Shown here: in pieces, positions 26,716 to 35,192 of the stretch
Layout: each line of letters opens with the position of its first letter
Position numbering within the stretch: the first letter of the stretch is position 1
Assembly (NCBI RefSeq): GCF_014656215.1
Contig: NZ_BNBZ01000002.1
Coordinates: 372,001-436,000 of the forward strand
Length of the DNA: 64,000 nucleotides
Source: Streptomyces zaomyceticus
GTDB lineage: Bacteria > Actinomycetota > Actinomycetes > Streptomycetales > Streptomycetaceae
Direction of reading: 5' to 3'
Translations under genes and position numbers: made by a program
The notes under the pieces: generated by a model
What the model was told of the DNA's origin: nothing
Database searches by the model: none
Seen by the model: the letters and a program-made list of their open reading frames with translations, nothing else

Positions 26716-27804
26716 ATGCCCCGACCCACCGTCCGCAACCGGCCGTTCGGCACCACTCCGACCGGGGAGGAGGTCACCCTGTGGCGACTCGAATCCCCCT
26801 CCGGCGCCTACGCGGAGATCCTCACGTACGGCGGCATCCTGCACGCCCTCGGCGTCCCCGACGCCACCGGACGCATCGGAAACGTGGTCCTGTCCCTGCC
26901 CTCGATCGACCAGTACGCGGAGAAGAGCCCGTACCTGGGAGCACTGATCGGCCGGTACGCCAACCGCATCGCGCACGGGCGCTTCACGCTCGACGGCAGG
27001 GAGCACACGATTCCGGTCAACGACCGGGGCCACGCCCTGCACGGCGGCCCCGAGGGCTTCGACGCGCGGGTGTGGGAGGCGACAGCGCACACCGACGGCG
27101 ACACGGCGGTGCTCCGGCTCCGTCTGCTCAGCCCGGACGGCGACATGGGATTCCCGGGAACGCTCGACGTCACGGCCGTCTACTCGCTGGACGCCCACGG
27201 CACCCTGGCCCTCGACTGCACGGCGACCACGGACCGCCCGACCGTCGTCAGCCTCAGCAACCACGCGTACTTCAATCTGGCGGCGGACGGGGGAGACGTC
27301 CTCGACCACACGCTTCAGGTCGACGGCGACGGCTATCTGCCGGTCGATCCGGAAGGCATTCCGCTCGGACCGGCCGCGGCCGTGAAGGGAACTCCTTTCG
27401 ACCTCACCGCACCCCGGCGCCTGAGTCTCGGCGTGCGGGCCGACGACGACGAGATCCGCGCCGCCGGCGGCTACGACCACTGCTGGGTGCTGTCCCGCGG
27501 CGAGACCGGAGAGCCGCGTCGGGCGGCCCGCCTGACCTCGGGGGACGGCGACAGGGTGATGGAGGTGTGGACGACCGCTCCCGGCCTGCAGGTCTACACG
27601 GCCAACCAGCTCGACGGCACGCTCAGCGACCCGGCCGGCCGGCCCCTGCGCCGCCACGGCGCGGTGTGCCTGGAAACGCAGCACCTTCCCGACGCTCCCA
27701 ACCGTCCCGAGTACCCGAGCCCGGTGCTGCGCCCCGGCGAGACGGGCCGCCGCCGCACGGAGTTCCGGTTCCCCCGGCCGGAGGCTCCGGACTCCGTGCG
27801 CTGA
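26716..27804 (+). CDS. galM: Aldose 1-epimerase (galactose mutarotase family)
   Basis: The 362-aa protein has all GalM landmarks: YANRIAHGRFTLDG, HALHGGPEGFDARVW, SLSNHAYFNL with the catalytic His, YDHCWVL, VYTANQLDG and CLETQHLPDAPN with the catalytic Glu. It interconverts alpha and beta anomers of aldoses, normally in the cytosol, which suits a sugar just imported by the upstream ABC system. It is about 200 nt downstream of the LacI gene and on the same strand, with GAGGA before the ATG. Sugar specificity cannot be read from sequence. Confidence 0.9.
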   Translation: MPRPTVRNRPFGTTPTGEEVTLWRLESPSGAYAEILTYGGILHALGVPDATGRIGNVVLSLPSIDQYAEKSPYLGALIGRYANRIAHGRFTLDGREHTIPVNDRGHALHGGPEGFDARVWEATAHTDGDTAVLRLRLLSPDGDMGFPGTLDVTAVYSLDAHGTLALDCTATTDRPTVVSLSNHAYFNLAADGGDVLDHTLQVDGDGYLPVDPEGIPLGPAAAVKGTPFDLTAPRRLSLGVRADDDEIRAAGGYDHCWVLSRGETGEPRRAARLTSGDGDRVMEVWTTAPGLQVYTANQLDGTLSDPAGRPLRRHGAVCLETQHLPDAPNRPEYPSPVLRPGETGRRRTEFRFPRPEAPDSVR

Positions 27805-27886
27805 CGCCCCTCACCGAGGGCTGTCCCAGGGGTGTCCGGCGGTACACCTCGGCCTCAGGGCCGGTCGCCCCGGACACGGTCGCGGG

Positions 27887-27920
27887 AGCAGGGTCCACCC
27901 CCTCGGGGGCGGACCCTGCT
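27887..27920. terminator. Bidirectional terminator after galM
   Basis: AGCAGGGTCC (27887-27896) pairs with GGACCCTGCT (27911-27920), and an inner CCCCC/GGGGG pairing extends the stem. It lies between convergent galM and the CsbD-like gene. Confidence 0.75.
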
Positions 27921-27933
27921 CGCGGCGATCGGT

Positions 27934-28110
27934 TCAGCGTTCGTCGCGCTTGGCGCGGAGGGCGTCCTTGGTGTCGGACACGGCTTCCTTCGCCTTGCCC
28001 TTCGCCTGGTCCATCCGTCCCTCGGCCTTCATCCGGTCGTCGCCGGTCATCTTGCCGACCGCTTCCTTCGCCTTGCCCTTGATCTTGTCCGTGTGGCCCT
28101 TGTCAGCCAT
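27934..28110 (-). CDS. CsbD-like small stress protein
   Basis: The 58-aa hydrophilic protein (MADKGHTDKIKGKAKEAVGK...) contains two copies of the CsbD-type motif KGKAKEAVG/S and is rich in Lys, Ala, Asp and Glu. CsbD-family proteins are general-stress proteins of unknown mechanism, under sigma-B control in Bacillus. An AAGGA lies 6 nt before the ATG. It sits in the WhiB-like gene's neighbourhood and is separated from it by an 8-bp tandem repeat. Confidence 0.85.
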   Translation of the reverse strand: MADKGHTDKIKGKAKEAVGKMTGDDRMKAEGRMDQAKGKAKEAVSDTKDALRAKRDER

Positions 28111-28195
28111 GACCTGTCCTTCTGGGGTGGGGAAATCAGTGACGATGACAACCTAGGACGGATACGGGCATTCCGCCCGTCGAGCCTCTTGGGTC

Positions 28196-28243
28196 GCGAG
28201 ACCGCGAGACCGCGAGACCGCGAGACCGCGAGACCACGAGACC
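28196..28243. repeat. 8-bp tandem repeat (GCGAGACC), six copies
   Basis: Five perfect GCGAGACC units (28196-28235) and a sixth with one mismatch (28236-28243) are followed by two decayed units. The array lies between the CsbD-like and WhiB-like genes. Confidence 0.9.
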
Positions 28244-28299
28244 GCGAGGTCGCGAGCCGCAGGCATCGACACCTCGCCTCAGTGGTTCGGCGGAGATGC

Positions 28300-28560
28300 T
28301 CAGTTCGCCCTCTGGGCCCGGCGGCGCGTCCTCCGCTTCAGCGACTGCCGCTCGTCCTCGCGCAGTCCTCCCCACACCCCCGTCACCTGACGGGAGTCGT
28401 CCATGGCCCAGCGCAGGCATTCCTCGCGCACGGGGCAGCCCCGGCAGATCTCCTTGGCCTCCTCGGCCTGGATCAGCGCCGGGGCGCCGGATCCCACGGG
28501 GAAGAAGAGGTCGGGGTCGACTTCCTGGCAGGCCGCCTGTGCACGCCAGCTGTCCAGCAT
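28300..28560 (-). CDS. WhiB-like (Wbl) iron-sulfur regulator
   Basis: The 86-aa protein has the four conserved cysteines C11, C39, C42 and C48 (C-x27-CxxC-x5-C) for a [4Fe-4S] cluster, the GVWGG turn and a basic C-terminus (SLKRRTRRRAQR). Wbl proteins act with the principal sigma factor or other partners to control development, antibiotic production and redox responses in actinobacteria. Its targets here are unknown; the small size and position do not let me name the paralogue. It is probably a single transcription unit. Confidence 0.93.
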   Translation of the reverse strand: MLDSWRAQAACQEVDPDLFFPVGSGAPALIQAEEAKEICRGCPVREECLRWAMDDSRQVTGVWGGLREDERQSLKRRTRRRAQRAN

Positions 28561-28852
28561 CGGGTTCCTCCTGTCGCGTTCCGGCGGGGACAGTGCGCCG
28601 CTGTCCGAGTGGCGCCGTACTTCCGCTCGTAACCCCGGACAGGGATTTCACGCCTCGACTTCGCGACGGGAAGCGAAGGAGCAGGGGTCCGCCTCCGCCG
28701 AAGGGAGTGCGGGGTGCCGCCCCGCGCACCTTGTGGGTGCTTCGAGGGCGACGGGACAGGCGTCCGGTCGACGCCGTGTGCCCGGTTGTCGCATCGGATC
28801 CGGAAACCCCGGGCTGTAGGGGCACGGTCCGACGGCTCGCCGGTCGGGCTCG

Positions 28853-30130
28853 CTAGTCCTGGCGGGCCGCGTCCTGGGCCTGCTGGGCGATCTGCTCCAG
28901 CACGATCTTCGGGTCGGCGGAGGGTGCGACCGCCTTGCCGATGTTCCGCTTGACGGTATTGCTGACCTGGAGCCAGGACGGGTTGTCCACCGGGTAGAGC
29001 TGGGCGGTGCGCAGGGCTATCAGGAACTGCTCGGCGCTGGGGTCCGCCGTCGCGTAGCGGGACGCCTGTGTGGCGGACACCGTCGACGGCAGCAGGTGGT
29101 ATCGGCCGGCGAACTCGCTCAGGTTCTTGTCCTCGTAGACGAAGTTCAGGAACGAGCCCACCAGTTCGCGATTGCCGTCTCGCTTGAACGCCATCATCCA
29201 GTCGGCGACGCCCGCCGCCGGCGGTGTCTCCTCGTCGCCCAGGGTGTCCGAGACGGGCATCGGCAGGGTGCCGACCTTCACACCCTTCGCCCTGGCCTCG
29301 TGGAGGAGCGAGGGATAGCCGTTGAGCATGCCGACATCACCGCGCAGGAAGGCGGCGAAGGCGTCCTGCCGGTTGAGTTCGGCCGGCGGGACCGGGCCGG
29401 TCAGGGCCGGTACCACCAGGTTGTCCTTGATCCAGCGGAACGTCTCCGCGTTCTGCTCGGACGCGATGTCGTATCCGCCGCTTCTGTCGGTGTACCCGCC
29501 GCCGTTGCTCAGTTCCCAGATCAGGGCTTCGGCGTGGGCCTCCTCGGGGCCGAGTGGAAGGGCGTACGGGTAGAGCACACCCTCCTTCTTCAGCGCCTCG
29601 GCCGCGTCCTTCAGTTCCGACCAGGTCTTCGGCGGCTTCGCCCCGGCCTCGTCGAACAGCTCCTTGTTGTAGAAGAGCAGTCGACTGCTGGCCACGAAGG
29701 GCAGGCCGTAAAGGGTGCCGTCGACCGTCCCCGCGTCCGCGAGCGGCCGCAGGAAGTTGGCCTCCGCCCTGATCGACATCACCTCGCCGGCGGCGTAGAG
29801 GCGGCCCTCCGCGGCGAAGTCGGAGTACGCGCCCATCAGCGCCACGTCCGGGGCGTTGTTCTCCTGAACCATGCGGGTGACCTCGCGGTCGACGTCGGCC
29901 CAGGGAAAGAGTGTCACCTCGACCTTCTTGCCGGGATGGGCGGCGGCGAAAGCGGAGGTCAGCTTGTCCCAGTACGCCTTGGAGCCGGTCGTCGGGCCGG
30001 TGCCGTACTCGGGGACCACCAGGCGCAATGTCGTCGTGTCGCCCTCGGGCGATCCGCAGGCGGTGGCGAGGGAGCCGAGCAGTCCGAATGCGGCCACGGA
30101 GGCGGTCATGCCGAAGAGTCTTCGTCGCAT
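28853..30130 (-). CDS. Extracellular solute-binding lipoprotein (family 1), orphan
   Basis: The 425-aa lipoprotein has a signal peptide and the lipobox LATAC. The mature protein has the family-1 sugar-binding pattern (FAAAHPGKKVEVTLFPWADVDREVTRMVQENNAPDVALMG, YGLPFVASSRLLFYNKELFDEAGAKPPKTWSELKDAAE). It would deliver an oligosaccharide or similar solute to a CUT1 ABC transporter, but no permease or ATPase gene is adjacent, so it must share a transporter encoded elsewhere. ATG 30130 (MRRRLFG) was chosen because GAGGA lies 7 nt upstream and it begins the signal peptide; the longer frame does not. Confidence 0.88.
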   Translation of the reverse strand: MRRRLFGMTASVAAFGLLGSLATACGSPEGDTTTLRLVVPEYGTGPTTGSKAYWDKLTSAFAAAHPGKKVEVTLFPWADVDREVTRMVQENNAPDVALMGAYSDFAAEGRLYAAGEVMSIRAEANFLRPLADAGTVDGTLYGLPFVASSRLLFYNKELFDEAGAKPPKTWSELKDAAEALKKEGVLYPYALPLGPEEAHAEALIWELSNGGGYTDRSGGYDIASEQNAETFRWIKDNLVVPALTGPVPPAELNRQDAFAAFLRGDVGMLNGYPSLLHEARAKGVKVGTLPMPVSDTLGDEETPPAAGVADWMMAFKRDGNRELVGSFLNFVYEDKNLSEFAGRYHLLPSTVSATQASRYATADPSAEQFLIALRTAQLYPVDNPSWLQVSNTVKRNIGKAVAPSADPKIVLEQIAQQAQDAARQD

Positions 30131-30287
30131 GGATGTTTCCTCTTGATCTTTCGTTCGGTGCGTCCGGAATTCTCTCCTGGTCCGTGGCATATGACGCCAC
30201 CTGTCGAACTGTTCTGGTCATAGATCCAAGGGGAAGGATTCCGAATGGTGCCTTCCGATATGCGGGTGCCTTTCCGGACGCGCGTAG

Positions 30288-30314
30288 AGGCGCGGGTGCC
30301 CGGCACCCGCGCCT
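30288..30314 (-). terminator. Terminator of glpD
   Basis: A perfect 13-bp inverted repeat (30288-30300 with 30302-30314) around one base lies 25 nt after the glpD stop. Confidence 0.7.
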
Positions 30315-30338
30315 CATCCGTGTCGACGACTCAGCACC

Positions 30339-31916
30339 TCACCGCACCGGGGCGGTACGCGCGAGGGCGTCCAGGGCCGCCCCTTCGGCCGCGGAGCGGT
30401 CTTCGGGGACCAGGCCGATGCGGGTGCGGCGGTCCAGGAGGTCGGAGGTGTCGAGGGCGCCTTCGTGGCGGACGGCCCACACCAGCTCGGCGCCCGTGAC
30501 GGGGTGGCCGGCGACGACGGGCCGGGCGAGCGCGGGGTCCTCCAGCCCGAGCGCGTGAACGGCCGGTGCTTCGGAGCCGTAGCGGTGCAGGAGCCGGGGC
30601 GCCACGTCGAGCCCGGAGAGGACCTGGGGCCGTGCGGCACCGACGAGGGGTACGGAGGCGGTACGGCAGGGTCCGGCGGTCAGTCCGCTCGTGGCCACGG
30701 CGGCGTCGACGGCGTCCTGGGCCATGCGGCGATACGTGGTCAGCTTGCCGCCGACGACGGTGACGACGCCGGTGGGGGAGGTGAGCACGGCGTGCTTGCG
30801 CGAGATGTCGGCGGTGCGGCCCCCCGCGTCACGGGTGTCGAGCAGAGGCCGCAGGCCCGCGAAGGCCCCCACCACGTCGGCGCGCTGGACGGTGACGTCC
30901 AGCGCGGAGCCGAGCACGTCGAGGAGGAAGCCGATGTCGGTCTCGGGGACCTCCGGCACGTCGGGGATGTCGCCGTCGACGGGCTCGTCGGTGAGGCCGA
31001 CGTACACGCGTCCGTCGCCCTGGGGCAGCACCAGGACGAAGCGGTTCGCCTCGCCGGGGATCGGGATGTGCAGGCCCGCGGAGAGCCGGCCGAGGTCCTC
31101 GGAGCGCAGGACGAGATGGGTGCCGCGCGAGGGCCGCAGACGGACGTCGTCGACGAGGCCGCCCGCCCAGACGCCGGTCGCGTTGATGATGGTGCGAGCG
31201 TGGATCCGCAGCTCCTGGCCGGTGGTCTCGTCGCGGACCAGGGCGCCGTCGCGGTGGAGTTCCAGGGCTCGGGTCCGGGTGAGGACACGGGCGCCGTGGG
31301 CCGCCGCGGTGCGGGCGATCGCGGTCACCAGCCGTGCGTCGTCGGAGAGCTTGCCGTCCCAGGAGAGCAGTCCGCCGCGCAGCCCGGTGGGCCGCAGGGC
31401 CGGGGCGAGATGCCGGGTCTCGACGGCGGACAGCGTGCGCGGCTGGGGGAGCGTGCCGCGCGAGGTGCGGGCGCCGACGCGCAGCAGGTCGCCCGCGAGG
31501 AAGCCGGCGCGGGCGAGGGCGGCCTGGCCGCGGCTCACGAGCGGGGTGAGGGGCAGGACGAAGGGCTGGGCGCGGACCAGGTGGGGGGCGGTGCGTTCCA
31601 TGAGGATCCCGCGCTCGACCGCGCTCTCGTGGGCGACGTCGAGCTGCCCGGAGGCGAGGTAGCGCAGTCCGCCGTGGATCAGCTTGGAGCTCCAGCGGGA
31701 GGTGCCGAAGGCGAGGTCGTGGGCGTCGATCGCGGCGACGGTGAGGCCGCGGGTGGCCGCGTCGAGCGCCGCTCCGGCCCCGGTGGCACCGAGCCCGACG
31801 ACCAGGACGTCGACCATGCCGTCGGCGCCGCCGTCGGCGAGTCGGCCCAGTTCGCGCAGGCGCCGCTCGGCGTTGAGCGAGGAACCGGGCAGGGCGGGGC
31901 TGCTCGTGGGGTTCAT
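30339..31916 (-). CDS. glpD: Aerobic glycerol-3-phosphate dehydrogenase
   Basis: The 525-aa FAD enzyme has the dinucleotide motif VVGLGATGAGAALDAATRG (residues 39-57), then FGTSRWSSKLIHGGLRYL and VTVVGGKLTTYRRMAQDAVDAA, all typical of GlpD. It oxidises glycerol-3-phosphate to dihydroxyacetone phosphate and feeds electrons to quinone at the membrane. Its ATG overlaps the stop of the TetR gene (ATGA), so both are coupled and the regulator likely controls the unit. Streptomyces genomes carry more than one GlpD. This copy is divergent from an alkyl-DHAP-synthase-like enzyme, which suggests a lipid role rather than simple glycerol catabolism. Confidence 0.93.
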   Translation of the reverse strand: MNPTSSPALPGSSLNAERRLRELGRLADGGADGMVDVLVVGLGATGAGAALDAATRGLTVAAIDAHDLAFGTSRWSSKLIHGGLRYLASGQLDVAHESAVERGILMERTAPHLVRAQPFVLPLTPLVSRGQAALARAGFLAGDLLRVGARTSRGTLPQPRTLSAVETRHLAPALRPTGLRGGLLSWDGKLSDDARLVTAIARTAAAHGARVLTRTRALELHRDGALVRDETTGQELRIHARTIINATGVWAGGLVDDVRLRPSRGTHLVLRSEDLGRLSAGLHIPIPGEANRFVLVLPQGDGRVYVGLTDEPVDGDIPDVPEVPETDIGFLLDVLGSALDVTVQRADVVGAFAGLRPLLDTRDAGGRTADISRKHAVLTSPTGVVTVVGGKLTTYRRMAQDAVDAAVATSGLTAGPCRTASVPLVGAARPQVLSGLDVAPRLLHRYGSEAPAVHALGLEDPALARPVVAGHPVTGAELVWAVRHEGALDTSDLLDRRTRIGLVPEDRSAAEGAALDALARTAPVR

Positions 31917-32512
31917 GGGGCGATGGTCCTCTCCAACAGGGTGCGCAGCTCGTCGAGGAAGGCGGCTTCGCTCAGTTCGGGATCGGTCTCGTCGGTCATG
32001 GTGCGCAGCGAGAGCGTGAAGGACTGGACGACGAGCAGCAGGGACCGGGCCTGGAGGTCCGGCCGGACGCGGCGTACGGAACCGTCCTCGTGGCCGTCCT
32101 CGAGTGCTGTGTGGAGCAGCCCGAGCAGGGCGTCCTGGCTGGCACCCCGGCGGTCGAGGATGTACGGCAGCAGCAGCTCGGGGTCGACGTCGACGATCTT
32201 GTGGAAGAGCGGGTGGGCCCGGAACGCCGCGGCTCCCGCGACGAGTCCCTCGACGATCCGTTCCCGTTCGGGCCGGTCGTCGTCGGACGGCGGCATGGCT
32301 CCGGCGGCGACCGCGATCCACTCACGGGTCATCAGGTCACCCACCAGGGTGCGCACGTCGGGCCAGCGCCGGTAGATCGTCATCCGGGACACGCCCGCGC
32401 GCCGGGCGATGTCGGTGAGGGTGGTGCGTCGTACGCCGACGGCGAGCACGCAGTCGCGTGCGGCGTCCAGCACGGGATCCGCGTCTTCATGGTTGTGACG
32501 AATGGGCGTCAT
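31913..32512 (-). CDS. TetR-family regulator
   Basis: The 199-aa protein has an N-terminal TetR HTH (TTLTDIARRAGVSRMTIYRRWPDVRTL, about residues 30-56) and an all-helical ligand domain. It overlaps glpD by 4 nt. The 75-bp gap to the divergent FAD enzyme gene (32513-32587) contains CACAGTG-centred partial symmetry near 32520 that may be its operator. It likely regulates both directions in response to a lipid or fatty-acyl ligand, which is inference. Confidence 0.9.
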   Translation of the reverse strand: MTPIRHNHEDADPVLDAARDCVLAVGVRRTTLTDIARRAGVSRMTIYRRWPDVRTLVGDLMTREWIAVAAGAMPPSDDDRPERERIVEGLVAGAAAFRAHPLFHKIVDVDPELLLPYILDRRGASQDALLGLLHTALEDGHEDGSVRRVRPDLQARSLLLVVQSFTLSLRTMTDETDPELSEAAFLDELRTLLERTIAP

Positions 32513-32587
32513 CTGTCACAGTGTAATGCCAGCGTCGGCCCAGTGGCAGCGCCATCCGTGAAACAGACCGTAAGGAACCCTTTCGAA

Positions 32588-34183
32588 GTGGACATGTTGT
32601 GGAGCGGTTGGGGCGACCCGGCCAAGGCGGCACCCCTGCCCGACTCGGTGACCGGCCTGTTGCGTGACCTGCTCGGAGTCACCCCGCGCGAGAGCGGCCC
32701 GTCCGCCCTCACCGACATCGAACCGCCCGCCCCGGCGCTGACCGAAGAGGCCCGCACCGCGCTGCGGTCGGCCGTCGGCGCACCCGAGGGCCTGCGGGAG
32801 GACGCCGAGAGCCGTATCCGGCACACCCGCGGAAAGTCGACCCCCGACCTGCTGCGCATCCGCGCCGGCGAGGTCGACGACATCCCCGCGGCCGTGGTGC
32901 TCCCGGGCGACCACGACGAGGTCCTCGCCGTGCTCCGCGCCTGCGCCGACCACGCCGTCGCCGCTGTGCCCTTCGGCGGCGGCACCTCCGTCGTCGGCGG
33001 CCTCGCGCCCACCACGAAGCGGCCGTTCGTCGCGCTCGACCTGCGCAGGCTCGACCAGCTGCTCGCCGTCGACGAGGTGTCCCGCACCGCGACACTGCAG
33101 CCCGGTCTGCGCGGCCCGCAGGCCGAGGCGCTGCTCAACGAGAAGGGCTGGACCCTCGGGCACTTCCCGCAGTCCTTCGAATGGGCGACCGTCGGGGGCT
33201 TCGCCGCGGCCCGCTCCAGCGGCCAGGCGTCCGCCGGATACGGCCGCTTCGACGAGATGGTCCTCGGTCTGACGGTCGCCACCCCGGAAGGCACCCTGGA
33301 GACCGGCCGGGCCCCGCGCTCGGCGGCCGGACCCGACCTGCGCCAGCTGGTCCTGGGCTCCGAGGGAGCCCTGGGAGTGATCACCGCGGTGACCGTGCGC
33401 ATCCGACCGCTCCCCGAGAAGCGGATCTACGAGGGCTGGCGCTTCGCCTCCTTCGAGGCCGGCACCGCGGCACTGCGCCGACTCGCCCAGGACGGGCCGC
33501 GGCCCACGGTGCTGCGCCTTTCCGACGAGTCGGAGACCTTCATCGGGCTCGCGCAGCCGGATGCCATCGGCAACGCCGAACTCCCGCAGAACCCGGGCTG
33601 CATGGCCATCGTCGGCTACGAGGGCACCGAGGAGGAGACGATGGCCCGCCGGGCCGTCGCCCGGGAGGTCCTGATCGCCTGCGACGGCGAGTACATCGGC
33701 GAGGAGCCCGGCGACCGGTGGGAGCACGGCCGGTACAATGCGCCCTACCTGCGTGACGCGCTGCTCGACGCCGGCGCGTTCGCCGAGACCCTGGAGACGG
33801 CGGCCTTCTGGTCGGCGATCCCCGGCCTCTACACGGCGGTGCGGGACGCCCTGACGAGCACTCTCACCGGGGCCGGCACCCCGCCGCTCGTCATGTGCCA
33901 CATCTCGCACACCTACGAGAACGGCGCCTCCCTCTACTTCACCGTCGTCTCCGCGCAGGGCGAGGACGCCCTCGCGCACTGGGAACCGGTGAAGCGGGCG
34001 GCCAACGACGCGATCCTCGCGGCGGGCGGCACCATCAGCCACCACCACGGCGTCGGCACCGACCACCGGGACTGGTACGCACGAGAGATCGGCCCCCTCG
34101 GCATCCGTATGCTGCAGGCCGTCAAGGCCGAGGTCGACCCCTCCGGTGTGCTCAGCCCCGGAGTCCTCATCCCCGTCCGCTGA
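32588..34183 (+). CDS. FAD-linked oxidase, alkyldihydroxyacetonephosphate synthase-like
   Basis: The 531-aa protein has a PCMH-type FAD domain (PLPGD-like VVLPGDHDEVLAVL, AVPFGGGTSVVGGL at about 127-139, WATVGGFAAARSSGQASAGYGRFDEMVLGL, VLGSEGALGVITAVTVRI). Its C-terminal domain ends TISHHHGVGTDHRDWYAREIG. The His-rich GTISHHHGVG motif is a hallmark of alkylglycerone-phosphate synthase and its bacterial relatives, which exchange an acyl for an alkyl group on DHAP to make ether lipids; other members are D-2-hydroxyacid oxidases. Start: GTG 32588 with AAGGA 11 nt upstream; ATG 32594 is an alternative. It is divergent from tetR-glpD and followed by a lipid kinase gene after 31 nt. Confidence 0.83.
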   Translation: MDMLWSGWGDPAKAAPLPDSVTGLLRDLLGVTPRESGPSALTDIEPPAPALTEEARTALRSAVGAPEGLREDAESRIRHTRGKSTPDLLRIRAGEVDDIPAAVVLPGDHDEVLAVLRACADHAVAAVPFGGGTSVVGGLAPTTKRPFVALDLRRLDQLLAVDEVSRTATLQPGLRGPQAEALLNEKGWTLGHFPQSFEWATVGGFAAARSSGQASAGYGRFDEMVLGLTVATPEGTLETGRAPRSAAGPDLRQLVLGSEGALGVITAVTVRIRPLPEKRIYEGWRFASFEAGTAALRRLAQDGPRPTVLRLSDESETFIGLAQPDAIGNAELPQNPGCMAIVGYEGTEEETMARRAVAREVLIACDGEYIGEEPGDRWEHGRYNAPYLRDALLDAGAFAETLETAAFWSAIPGLYTAVRDALTSTLTGAGTPPLVMCHISHTYENGASLYFTVVSAQGEDALAHWEPVKRAANDAILAAGGTISHHHGVGTDHRDWYAREIGPLGIRMLQAVKAEVDPSGVLSPGVLIPVR

Positions 34184-34214
34184 ACCCTACTTCTGCCGCC
34201 CGGAGGCCAGAGCC

Positions 34215-35096
34215 ATGCGACAGTTCACCGCCGTCGTCAACCCCACCGCAGGGGGTTCCAGCGGTACGGCGGGCCTGCTCCCGCTGGCCCGTCTGCTGCG
34301 GGAGGCGGGTGCGCGGCTCGACACCGTCTACAGCCGCAGCCTGGAGCACGCACGAGAACTCGCCCAGGAAGCCGGGGCGCGGGGGCACGTCGTGCTCGCC
34401 GTCGGGGGTGACGGGATGGCCGGCTGCATCGGCGGTGCGCTCAGCGGCACGGACACGGTCTTCGGCCTGGTCCCGGCGGGCCGCGGCAACGACTTCGCCC
34501 GTGCCCTGGGTCTTCCCTCCGACGCCCGGGAGCTCGTCGAGATACTCCTCCACGGCGAGCCGCGGGCCGTCGACACCATCGAGGTGGAGTCGGCCGCGCA
34601 CGAGCGGACCTGTGTCCTGGGAAGCGTGTACGCGGGCGTCGACGCGGTGGCCAACCGCCATGCCAACGCCTCCCGGGTGCTGCGCGGCGCCGCCTCGTAC
34701 TACGCGGGGGGCCTGCGGGCGGTCCTCGCCTGGAAGCCCGCCGCGTACCGCGTCACGATCGACGGCGTGCGGCACGAGCGCACCGGATACACCGTGGTCG
34801 TGGCGAACTCGGGCTTCTACGGCTTCGGGAGGAACGTCGCACCGGGCGCGCGGATCGACGACGGGCTGCTCGACGTCGTGGTCATCAAGCAGGCACCCAA
34901 ACGTCTCTTCTTCGCCATGATGAACGAGCTCAAGACGGGCGTGCACGTGAAGCGGCCCGAGGTCGAGATCCTCCGCGGAAAGGAGATCCGCATCGAGGCG
35001 GACCGCTCGCTTCCGTACGGTGCGGACGGCGAGGTCGACGCGACCCTGCCGGTGACCCTCAGGGTGCGGCCCGCCGCCCTGTACGTCCTGGGCTGA
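34215..35096 (+). CDS. Diacylglycerol kinase-family lipid kinase
   Basis: The 293-aa protein of the DAGK catalytic family has AVVNPTAGGSSG at the N-terminus, the nucleotide loop VLAVGGDGMAGCIGGALSG, PAGRGNDFARALG, and a C-terminal beta domain with GADGEVDATLPVTLRV. It phosphorylates diacylglycerol or a related lipid, salvaging it to a phosphatidic-acid type product. It has GGAGG 8 nt before the ATG and follows the alkyl-DHAP-synthase-like gene closely, so the two probably form an operon. With divergent glpD they suggest one glycerolipid pathway. Confidence 0.9.
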   Translation: MRQFTAVVNPTAGGSSGTAGLLPLARLLREAGARLDTVYSRSLEHARELAQEAGARGHVVLAVGGDGMAGCIGGALSGTDTVFGLVPAGRGNDFARALGLPSDARELVEILLHGEPRAVDTIEVESAAHERTCVLGSVYAGVDAVANRHANASRVLRGAASYYAGGLRAVLAWKPAAYRVTIDGVRHERTGYTVVVANSGFYGFGRNVAPGARIDDGLLDVVVIKQAPKRLFFAMMNELKTGVHVKRPEVEILRGKEIRIEADRSLPYGADGEVDATLPVTLRVRPAALYVLG

Positions 35097-35149
35097 CCGC
35101 GCGTCCGAGGGCGGGCGGTCGCGGAACGGACCGCTTCGCGCAGGAGAAC

Positions 35150-35187
35150 GGAAAGGCCCGCCCTCGCACGCGAGGGCGGGCCTTTCC
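35150..35187. terminator. Strong bidirectional terminator
   Basis: A perfect 17-bp inverted repeat (35150-35166 with 35171-35187) with a 4-nt loop. The plus strand ends in CCTTTCC and the opposite strand starts with GGAAAGG. It lies between the convergent lipid kinase and small secreted protein genes. Confidence 0.9.
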
Positions 35188-35192
35188 GCAGG

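Noticed and set aside
32090-32587. N-terminal extension of the FAD enzyme frame
   Set aside because: It overlaps the TetR gene antisense and lacks conserved sequence; the start at 32588 has AAGGA upstream.
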